Assembly: GCA_030040415.1 (NCBI GenBank)
Contig: JASHTT010000432.1
Span: forward strand, 1-8,243
Direction: 5' to 3'
DNA length: 8,243 nt
Source: Streptosporangiaceae bacterium
GTDB taxonomy: Bacteria; Actinomycetota; Actinomycetes; Streptosporangiales; Streptosporangiaceae
The notes beneath the pieces were generated by a model. It did not search any database. It was not told where the DNA came from and was given only the letters and a program-made list of their open reading frames with translations. The position numbers were made by a program, and so were the translations under genes. Of this stretch, positions 1 through 5,031 are shown piece by piece; the stretch's first letter is position 1, and each line of letters begins with the position of its first letter.

Positions 1-374
1 GCCGGTGGTGTTTGCACGCACGCCTGCTGCGACGCGGTTGGGTACTGGGTGCCGTGCCGGTAGCCGCCGTACCCGATGCGGCAGATGAATCCCGGCCCGT
101 CGTGCTCGGTCCCGGTGGTAGCCCAACCGCCCTGGTTGAGCAGGGCGTAACCGGTCGTCGGGGTGGTGCCGCAGGCTCGCAGTACGGGCCCACCCCAATG
201 GCCGAAGTCCACCGCGACGATCACGCCGGTCGAGGCCGTGCAGTCGCTCAGCGGCCGGGCTGCCGCGGCGGCCGGCCCCGCACCGGCTGCGGTCATCGTC
301 GCCATGAGGACGCAAACCCCGGCTGCGGCGCTTCCCCACAGCGCCGACGCAGGCCGGCTTGCCCTCCTGTTCAT
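1..374 (-). CDS. Secreted DUF4430-like beta-domain protein (beta-1), partial at left edge
   Basis: Translated by eye from the minus strand: 124 codons from ATG 374-372, running off the left edge, so the C-terminus is missing. The ATG overlaps the stop of the upstream alpha-1 gene as ATGA (374-371), and GCGAGG lies about 7 bases before it. Residues 1-39 are a signal peptide with an Ala/Val/Met-rich core ending in an Ala run. The mature part has Cys45, a VDF strand at 55-57, Cys68, TTGYALL, then PGFICRI near 94-100 and Cys119 followed by QTPP. The same order (VDFxH, C, TG-AL--GF/W, PGFICxI, C) occurs in beta-2 at 3380-3886, so the two are paralogues. The family resembles DUF4430, the fold of the small domain that closes over B12 in intrinsic factor and transcobalamin. 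The likely role is the beta half of a secreted corrinoid binder with alpha-1; the binding function is inferred. The missing end should hold the YWSYW-type segment seen in beta-2. Confidence 0.8.
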   Translation of the reverse strand, partial: MNRRASRPASALWGSAAAGVCVLMATMTAAGAGPAAAAARPLSDCTASTGVIVAVDFGHWGGPVLRACGTTPTTGYALLNQGGWATTGTEHDGPGFICRIGYGGYRHGTQYPTASQQACVQTPP

Positions 375-1801
375 GGGCGCGCCTCGCGAGCGGGCGGGGA
401 TCGCCGCGGCTGAGCGCGCAACCGCCGCGAGCGACGCCAGATCAGCAACCACGCTAGGGTCACGGCGATGATCCCGGCCGCGACGGCTGGCAGGATGCCG
501 AATCCCGGCATGGCCGGGAAGGCGTCGCTGGCCAGATCGGCGCGGTTGCCGGTGCCCGCTCCCGGACGGCTGTCGTGGTGCCCGTATGACGTGCTGCCAG
601 GATGCCGGGAACTGCCCGAAGACGTGCCAGCCGCCCCGGCTGATGCGTGCGGCTTGGCGCCGTGCTGGCTGGCTCTGGCCCTGCCCCGGCTGTCGTTGTG
701 CCGCTGCCCGGACCGGTCAGCGCGGTGGCGCGCCCGCGCGGTCGTGCTCAGATTCCGGCGCAGCGTGCCGAATGGGGTCCCGACGGCACCGCCGAGCGCC
801 TGCGTTGACGCGCGCAGGTTGGAGCCGTGCTGGCCAGCATCGGCGTCGAATCCTCCGTTGCCGTTTTGCTCGCTGGCCAGGAATGCCAGCGCAGAGCCGA
901 TGCGCGCCTTGTAGACGGGCGCCCGCAGGGTTAGTGCCTGGATCGCTAGCCCCGTCGAGTTCATCGACTCGGCGCCGTCGCTCGGAAAGCCGCCGTTGCG
1001 CTCCTGCTTGCTGGCGATCCACTTCAGGCCCGACAGCACGTCGTCCCCGGCGCGAGCACCCGGAGCAAGGGCGAGTGCCATGACCGCCATCGCGGTGCTG
1101 TCGACGTCCGGTCCGCCGCTGGCCGGGATGAGGCTCGGAAACGAGCCGTCCCTGCTCTGCAGGCTTTCCAGATAGGAGATGGGCGCTGCTGCGTCGATCA
1201 CCTGACCAGCGCGGAGCTGAGCCAGGACGCCCAGCGCCTGGTCGAAGACGGAGGTGTCGTTGAGGTAGCTTCCGGTGCCCGGACAGCTGGTGTTGCCGCC
1301 CGCAGACGGTCGCGTGCAGACCGATGCATCTAGGGCGGCAATCAGGTTGTGCCCGCCGAAGTCTCGTGGATTGTCCCCGACGACCTCGGCGAGGAGCGCT
1401 TCCTTGCCGATCGCACCGCCAATGGCGTAGGACGTGCCGATGCCCGTCCAGGTGTTGACGGTACTCCCCGACGGGTCCTTGCCGTCGTCGGCGATGAAGG
1501 CCACGACCTTTCGCAATGCCGGGTCCTCGTCTCCGGTCGCGGCCAGGGCGAGCGCGCCGTCGATGGTGAGGCCGAAGTCCGCGTAACCAGGAATGGACTC
1601 GTAGTAGTGGCCGTCGATCAGGTTCGCGGGAGCGACCAGGTACGCGCTGCCCGTTACCAGATTCGGAACCTTGGCCGTTGTCGTTGTCGCCGCAGCCGCG
1701 TGCGGCACCAGGCCGGAGAGCGCCCACGCGCCCATCACGAGTGCCGCGGATACTACGGGTATCGCCGCGCGGCGCCGCACTGCGCGGGAGCCGGGGTCCA
1801 A
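371..1801 (-). CDS. Intrinsic-factor-like alpha/alpha-toroid protein with C-terminal membrane anchor (alpha-1)
   Basis: A 476-residue protein. I accept the TTG start at 1801 because AGGGAGGA ends 3 bases before it; a GTG at residue 8 is the alternative. Layout: signal peptide about 10-37; helical toroid about 45-345; His/Arg/Ser/Gly linker about 355-425; one transmembrane helix about 435-455 followed by an Arg-rich tail. The toroid shows repeated helix-end motifs: LQSRDGSFP near 215-222, DVDSTAMAVMALA at 232-244, KQERNGGFP then NSTGLAIQAL at 281-290, EQNGNGGF near 311-318, and RASTQAL at 330. Cys162 and Cys173 could form a disulfide. Automatic pipelines would call this prenyltransferase/squalene oxidase repeats, but the cyclase DxDD acid motif reads DVDS and the protein is one small barrel. 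STGLAIQAL is close to STGLAMQAL, which I recall from human intrinsic factor. With the riboswitch upstream and beta-1 overlapping downstream, the best reading is the alpha half of a surface-tethered cobalamin binder. Confidence 0.82.
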   Translation of the reverse strand: MDPGSRAVRRRAAIPVVSAALVMGAWALSGLVPHAAAATTTTAKVPNLVTGSAYLVAPANLIDGHYYESIPGYADFGLTIDGALALAATGDEDPALRKVVAFIADDGKDPSGSTVNTWTGIGTSYAIGGAIGKEALLAEVVGDNPRDFGGHNLIAALDASVCTRPSAGGNTSCPGTGSYLNDTSVFDQALGVLAQLRAGQVIDAAAPISYLESLQSRDGSFPSLIPASGGPDVDSTAMAVMALALAPGARAGDDVLSGLKWIASKQERNGGFPSDGAESMNSTGLAIQALTLRAPVYKARIGSALAFLASEQNGNGGFDADAGQHGSNLRASTQALGGAVGTPFGTLRRNLSTTARARHRADRSGQRHNDSRGRARASQHGAKPHASAGAAGTSSGSSRHPGSTSYGHHDSRPGAGTGNRADLASDAFPAMPGFGILPAVAAGIIAVTLAWLLIWRRSRRLRAQPRRSPPAREARP

Positions 1802-1809
1802 TGATCCTC

Positions 1810-1842
1810 CCTGGGGTCCGGGTCAGGCCGCGAAACCCCAGG
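1810..1842 (-). promoter_or_regulatory. Expression-platform hairpin abutting the alpha-1 ribosome binding site
   Basis: In the minus-strand RNA, CCTGGGGT (1842-1835) pairs perfectly over 8 bp with ACCCCAGG (1817-1810), around a 17-base loop. The 3' arm runs straight into the Shine-Dalgarno sequence (CAGGGAGGA) before the TTG start. A competing 6-bp stem, GGTCCG (1848-1843) with CGGACC (1820-1815), would break the first and free the AGGGAGG. Two mutually exclusive stems next to an RBS suggest translational control by the cobalamin riboswitch upstream. No U-tract follows, so a transcription terminator is unlikely. Pairing is seen; the switching role is inferred. Confidence 0.5.
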
Positions 1843-1907
1843 CGGACCGGCCAAGCCGGGCCTGATGTTCCGCGCCGCAGACCACGACGACGCTAGAACG
1901 CTGCTGC

Positions 1908-2000
1908 TGTGCAGCCAGGTGCTCCGACTTGCCCGCACGTGCTGCGGGCCCACGGCTGCGGGTCAGTGCCGGCTTTCGACCGGCTTCCCCTGGCTGCGCA
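1908..2000 (-). promoter_or_regulatory. Cobalamin riboswitch controlling alpha-1/beta-1
   Basis: The minus-strand RNA carries the cobalamin aptamer core. It reads CAGGGGAAGCCGGT, a GAAA-containing loop, GCCGGCACTGACCCGCA, a GCCGT segment, and a 3' B12-box of AAGTCGGAGCACCTGGC. A closing helix of 9 perfect pairs joins GCAGCCAGG (1997-1989) to CCTGGCTGC (1919-1911). The usual CCGCAAC core reads CCGCAGC here, a one-base departure. The aptamer starts about 200 bases before the alpha-1 start, leaving about 110 bases of expression platform. Riboswitches of this class usually shut off B12 uptake or synthesis genes when adenosyl- or methylcobalamin is plentiful, so the leftward operon should be expressed under B12 shortage. 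Extents are approximate because the 5' peripheral helices were not modelled. Confidence 0.87.
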
Positions 2001-2084
2001 CGGAGCCTACCGGACCGCGCGGTCATCGCCGTAGCCAATCCCTCAACTGCGTGATTGCCGCGTTCGGCTGGCAGGCCGCGCTTG

Positions 2085-2116
2085 TTGACACGTTTACCCC
2101 CGTGCGGGAAAGTTAC
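2085..2116 (+). promoter_or_regulatory. Candidate promoter for the alpha-2/beta-2 operon
   Basis: A perfect TTGACA stands at 2085-2090, followed 18 bases later by AAAGTT (2109-2114), a poor -10. It lies about 45 bases before the rightward riboswitch, where a promoter for that transcript is needed. The -35 is good and the -10 is weak. I found no comparably clear promoter for the leftward transcript in 1998-2084, although one must lie there. Confidence 0.35.
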
Positions 2117-2134
2117 CTCTGCCAGCACAACTGA

Positions 2135-2240
2135 ACAGGCGAGAGATGGCGGGGGAAGTCCGGTGAGATCCCGGCGCTGACCCGCAACGGTAATGGCCGC
2201 GGCCTTCGGTCGCTGGCGAGCCCGATTACCCGCCACCCTC
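2135..2240 (+). promoter_or_regulatory. Cobalamin riboswitch controlling alpha-2/beta-2
   Basis: The plus strand shows the cobalamin aptamer core in order: GGCGGGGGAAGTCCGGTGAGA, ATCCCGGCGCTGACCCGCAAC, GGTAATGG, then a variable GC-rich hairpin (GGCCGCGGCC and following) and a B12-box of GCGAGCCCGATTACCCGCC. The closing stem TGGCGGG (2147-2153) pairs with CCCGCCA (2229-2235) over 7 bp. It lies about 100 bases before the alpha-2 ATG. Together with the aptamer on the other strand it makes a back-to-back pair in one 538-bp divergent spacer. The expected effect is repression of alpha-2/beta-2 when cobalamin is abundant. An in-frame ATG at 2193 lies inside the aptamer and is not a protein start. 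Confidence 0.92.
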
Positions 2241-2301
2241 ACGTTGATCACTCCCCACCCGTCGTGGTTCGCGGGCCGGAGTCTGGCCGTCGCGCGGCGG
2301 G

Positions 2302-2330
2302 CCGGGTCCGGACAGCCGGGACCGGAGAGG
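2302..2330 (+). promoter_or_regulatory. Expression-platform hairpin overlapping the alpha-2 ribosome binding site
   Basis: CCGG-G-TCC (2302-2309) can pair with GGACCGG (2319-2325) as a 7-bp stem with one bulged G (2306) and a 9-base loop. The 3' arm overlaps the first bases of the Shine-Dalgarno GGAGAGG (2324-2330), which sits 9 bases before the ATG at 2340. There is no U-run, so translation control is more likely than termination. The arrangement matches the hairpin at the alpha-1 start, which supports a shared mechanism, but the fold is by eye only. Confidence 0.4.
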
Positions 2331-2339
2331 CCGAGCCAA

Positions 2340-3383
2340 ATGAATCGTTCCCGACTACGTGTCGCCGTGGTCGTTACCACTCTTGCAATCGGAATCGCGT
2401 GTGCGGCCGCGCCCGCATTCGCCGCCACGGCCACCGCGGCCACCGCGGCCAAGGGACAGGCTGCATCCGGCTGGCTCGCCAGGCAGATGCTATTCGGGAG
2501 CCACTTCGTCACCGTGTACAGCGGCGTCAAGTACCCGGACCAGGGTGAGACGATCGACGCGATCTTTGCTTTTGCCGCGACCAAGAGCGCGAATAACTAC
2601 GGAGCCAACGCCATCAGCTGGCTCGAGCGCCCGGGCGTGCTGTACGACTACATCGGCGTCGGTACCGAGTCCTACGCGGGCGCGACGGCCAAGCTCGCGC
2701 TCGCCGCCGAAGTCCGGGGTGTCAATCCGGCCAAGTTCGGCAAGGTCAACCTCATCAGCCGGCTGGCCAAGCTGCTCGCGAAGTCTGGCCGGTACTCCGA
2801 CCACTCCAAGTACGGCGACTACAGCAACGCCTTCAGCCAGTCGCTGGCCATCATCGCCATGCACCGCTACGGCAGCCTCCCGGCCAAGGCGGTGAACTTC
2901 CTGATCTCGAGCGAGTGCAAGAACGGCGGCTTCCCGTTGTACTTCGCCCAGGCGAAGTGCGTCAGCGACACCGACGCCACCGCCATGGACGTTCAGGCGC
3001 TGCTGGCTGCCGGCCGGCGCGCTGCCGCGATCCGCGGGCTCAGGTGGCTCGGGCGTGCCCAGCTCCGCAACGGAGGGCTCGACGCTGCAGGCGCGACGGT
3101 GCCGAACGCCAACACGACAGGCCTGGCAGGCGAGGCGTTCGCGGCTGCCGGGTGGTACAAGAGCCAGGCCCGAGCCGCCAAGTTCCTGCTCAGCCTGCAG
3201 CTCGGCTGCTCGGCGAAGTACTCAGAACGCGGTGCGATCGCTTATGACTCGACCGGATTCGTGCAGAGCACCGCGATCGACGCTACGGCCCAGGGCATCC
3301 TGGGGCTGGCCGACGTCAGCCTCGCCAAGATCAGCGCCAGCGGCTCCACCCGCGGCGCTCCCCGCCTGGCGTGTTCGGCATGA
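2340..3383 (+). CDS. Secreted intrinsic-factor-like alpha/alpha-toroid protein (alpha-2)
   Basis: A 347-residue protein. The ATG at 2340 is chosen because GGAGAGG lies 9 bases upstream and the next residues form a classic signal peptide (Arg-rich start, hydrophobic 8-22, AFA before position 29); the open frame further upstream is riboswitch. The mature part is one helical toroid with no transmembrane helix after the signal. Motifs parallel alpha-1: QGETIDAIFAFAATK near 68-82 (alpha-1 has FGLTIDGALALAATG), SDTDATAMDVQALL at 209-222, LRNGGLDAAG near 242-251, NTTGLAGEAFAAAG at 258-271, and STAIDATAQGILGLA at 310-324. Cys residues at 193, 207, 290 and 345 suggest disulfides. The squalene-cyclase acid motif is degenerate (DTDA), so no cyclase activity is expected. 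The ATG of beta-2 overlaps the stop as ATGA. The inferred role is extracellular capture of cobalamin as the alpha half of a two-subunit carrier, under riboswitch control. It lacks alpha-1's linker and anchor. Confidence 0.82.
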   Translation: MNRSRLRVAVVVTTLAIGIACAAAPAFAATATAATAAKGQAASGWLARQMLFGSHFVTVYSGVKYPDQGETIDAIFAFAATKSANNYGANAISWLERPGVLYDYIGVGTESYAGATAKLALAAEVRGVNPAKFGKVNLISRLAKLLAKSGRYSDHSKYGDYSNAFSQSLAIIAMHRYGSLPAKAVNFLISSECKNGGFPLYFAQAKCVSDTDATAMDVQALLAAGRRAAAIRGLRWLGRAQLRNGGLDAAGATVPNANTTGLAGEAFAAAGWYKSQARAAKFLLSLQLGCSAKYSERGAIAYDSTGFVQSTAIDATAQGILGLADVSLAKISASGSTRGAPRLACSA

Positions 3384-3886
3384 GCGCCTTAAGGCAACCG
3401 GCCATGGGCACAGCCAACCTTCGGCGGACGCATTCCGCGATCCGTCTGGTGCCGATGCTGGCGGTCGCTGTCATGCTCGCGGCCCTGCTGGTGTTCGTCA
3501 CCAAGACACCGTCGGCGGAGGCTGCCGCCTGCGGCAAGAGCGATAAGAAAGGCGTGACCGTCGTCGTCGACTTCACCCACTTCCACCACGGGGTCAAGAT
3601 CGGCTGCGACGTCAAACGGCCGGCCACCGGCCTTGTAGCGCTGACGAAAGCCGGGTTCAAGTACACCTTCGTGCCCGGCCAGCCCGGTTTCATCTGCACG
3701 ATCGACAACGAGCCCAACCCGTGCAATGGCGCGCCGGCCAGCGCTTACTGGTCGTACTGGCACGCCAAGCCGCACGGCAAGTGGATATACAGCACACTCG
3801 GCGCCGGCAGTTACCACCCGAAGTCCGGCTGGGTCGAGGGCTGGGCCTTCGGCAAGGGGAAGCCACCCAGCATTTCCCCGCCCTAG
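3380..3886 (+). CDS. Secreted or membrane-held DUF4430-like beta-domain protein (beta-2)
   Basis: A 168-residue protein. I start it at ATG 3380, inside the ATGA overlap with alpha-2; GTG 3371 and ATG 3404 (with AAGG upstream) are alternatives. Residues 22-49 are a hydrophobic signal or signal-anchor ending in AEAAA. The mature domain has Cys51, VTVVVDFTHF near 59-68, Cys76, ATGLVALTKAGFKYT near 82-96, PGFICTIDN at 102-110, Cys115, then ASAYWSYWHA at 120-129, a KWIYSTLGAGSY segment and GWVEGWAFG near the end. The tail order (AGF, hydrophobic strand with IxN, YWxxW, G, ExWxF) follows the beta domain of intrinsic factor and transcobalamin (DUF4430), where it covers the bound corrinoid. Overlapping genes suggest equal synthesis with alpha-2. 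Corrinoid binding is inferred; other DUF4430 proteins bind unknown ligands. Confidence 0.8.
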   Translation: MSALRQPAMGTANLRRTHSAIRLVPMLAVAVMLAALLVFVTKTPSAEAAACGKSDKKGVTVVVDFTHFHHGVKIGCDVKRPATGLVALTKAGFKYTFVPGQPGFICTIDNEPNPCNGAPASAYWSYWHAKPHGKWIYSTLGAGSYHPKSGWVEGWAFGKGKPPSISPP

Positions 3887-3960
3887 GCGCGTCGCCCCGG
3901 GCGCGTCGCCCTAGACGCGCCTGCCCTAGGCTCGCCGCGCCATCATTCAGGCGACGCGCC
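3886..3960. terminator. Repeat-rich bidirectional terminator candidate between convergent genes
   Basis: The 11-mer GGCGCGTCGCC occurs twice in direct order at 3886-3896 and 3900-3910, with a partial copy in AGACGCGCC near 3914. Its exact reverse complement GGCGACGCGCC lies at 3950-3960. Either direct copy can pair with the inverted one into an 11-bp GC stem spanning the stop of beta-2 and the last codons of the BtuF-like gene. CCCTAG also recurs three times. There is no U-tract on either strand, so the terminator role is inferred from position and pairing. Confidence 0.45.
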
Positions 3961-4831
3961 GGATGCGGCCAGCCGGTGTGGCGGCGGCTTGGCCGGGGTG
4001 CAGGATGGCGGCGAGGGCCTCGACTCCGTCGACTAGGCGCGGGCCTGGGCGTACCACGAGACCGTTGGCGTCGATCGCCCAGACGGGCATGCCGGGCAGC
4101 CGAGCCGCGACCTGCTCGGCCTGCCTGGCGGCCTCGTCGAGGCCGAACCCGCACGGGGCCACGACGATCACGTCCGGCGTTGCGGCCGCGATCTGTGCCC
4201 AGCTTGTCTGTACTGACCGGCCGCCAGCTTCGGCGGCAACCGGCTGGCCGCCCGCCGCAGTTACCAGGTCAGGAACCCAGTGCCCCGCGGTGAAGGGTGG
4301 CTCAATCCACTCGACCACGGCAACAGCGGGACGGCCGCAGCCGGCAACGCGGTCTGCTATGTTCGCGAGTCGCTGTCGCAGCGAGGCCACGAGAAGTCCT
4401 GCCTGCTGCTCGGCCCCAGCGTGCCGGCCGACGATCACGATCGTCTCCAGGACGTCGTTCAGGGTGTGCGGATCAAGGGCGACGACCTCGGCCGTGCAGC
4501 CAAGGTGGTCAAGCGCTTCCGCCACATGCCCGGCCGGAAGCGCGCAGACCCGGCACAGATCCTGGGCGAGGATGAGTTCAGGTGACAGCGCGGCAAGGGC
4601 CCCGGCATGCAGGGTGTACAGGTCCTTGCCCGCGGCCAACTGCGCACGGACATAGGCGTCAATCTCCGCCGGGCGCATCGTTGAGGTATCCCGCCCACCG
4701 ACGACAACAGTCTTGTCCCGGCGAGCCGACGCAGGCTCGTCGCACTCGAATGTCACTCCGACGAGGTTGTCGCCCAGGCCGAGCGCGTAAACGATCTCGG
4801 TCGCCGACGGCAGCAGGGACACAATCCTCAC
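3947..4831 (-). CDS. BtuF-type corrinoid-binding protein without visible signal peptide
   Basis: A 294-residue protein of the periplasmic-binding-protein-like helical-backbone family (COG0614), the fold of the B12 binder BtuF. It opens VRIVSLLPSATEIVYALGLG, the usual first strand and helix of this subfamily, so I choose GTG 4831; GTG 4843 is also possible and the Shine-Dalgarno is weak for both. The frame stays open to 5086, but that extension has no hydrophobic signal. Landmarks: TFECDEP at 27-33, VVGGRDTSTMRPAEID at 43-58, SPELILAQDLCRVC at 83-96 with a Cys pair, EWIEPPFTAGHWVPDLV at 174-190, and PDVIVVAPCGF at 219-229. These are typical of actinobacterial proteins annotated as cobalamin-binding protein. 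It is convergent with beta-2 and next to the riboswitch modules, which supports a corrinoid role. Lack of a signal peptide suggests a cytoplasmic position or unusual export. No riboswitch was found upstream on the minus strand. Confidence 0.8.
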   Translation of the reverse strand: MRIVSLLPSATEIVYALGLGDNLVGVTFECDEPASARRDKTVVVGGRDTSTMRPAEIDAYVRAQLAAGKDLYTLHAGALAALSPELILAQDLCRVCALPAGHVAEALDHLGCTAEVVALDPHTLNDVLETIVIVGRHAGAEQQAGLLVASLRQRLANIADRVAGCGRPAVAVVEWIEPPFTAGHWVPDLVTAAGGQPVAAEAGGRSVQTSWAQIAAATPDVIVVAPCGFGLDEAARQAEQVAARLPGMPVWAIDANGLVVRPGPRLVDGVEALAAILHPGQAAATPAGRIRRVA

Positions 4832-4882
4832 GGAATTGCACACTACCGGTGCCTGAGGACAGGCCGCGTGTGCCGCTGCCTC

Positions 4883-4911
4883 AGGTACCTCTTGCCAATT
4901 CACCGGTACCG
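4883..4911. promoter_or_regulatory. Paired GGTACC palindromes in divergent spacer; operator candidate
   Basis: Two perfect 8-bp palindromes, AGGTACCT (4883-4890) and CGGTACCG (4904-4911), lie 21 bp apart centre to centre, about two helical turns. They sit in the 200-bp spacer between the divergent BtuF-like gene and the membrane-anchored gene at 5032. A possible rightward promoter overlaps them: TTGCCA (4892-4897) and TAACGT (4913-4918), a 15-bp spacing that is short, with the second palindrome between the boxes. Repressor binding is a guess from geometry. The rest of 4832-5031 shows nothing I recognise. Confidence 0.3.
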
Positions 4912-5031
4912 TTAACGTGTGCCAGGTTGCCCTGCTTCCGCTGCGGCGGCGCACGAAGAAGCCCATCCGTTTCGCCCGTGCCCGATACCTGCTCGAGCCG
5001 ACGACCACGAGGCGCCGCGCGGGGAACCGTG

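Noticed and set aside
586..1727. Long open frames antisense to or out of frame with alpha-1
   Set aside because: Arg/Pro/Ala-rich translations typical of shadow frames in high-GC DNA, with no motifs; alpha-1 has coherent domains and regulation.
2193..2339. N-terminal extension of alpha-2 from ATG 2193
   Set aside because: It lies inside the cobalamin aptamer and its expression platform; the ATG at 2340 has a Shine-Dalgarno and starts a signal peptide.
371..3383. Squalene-hopene cyclase or prenyltransferase enzymes
   Set aside because: The toroid repeats look similar, but each protein is one barrel of about 300 residues, the DxDD acid motif is DVDS or DTDA, both are exported, and no terpenoid genes are nearby.
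4582..5028. N-terminal extension of the membrane-anchored gene
   Set aside because: It is antisense to the 5' part of the BtuF-like gene, is Arg/Pro-rich and lacks codon bias; GTG 5032 has a good upstream GGGGAA.
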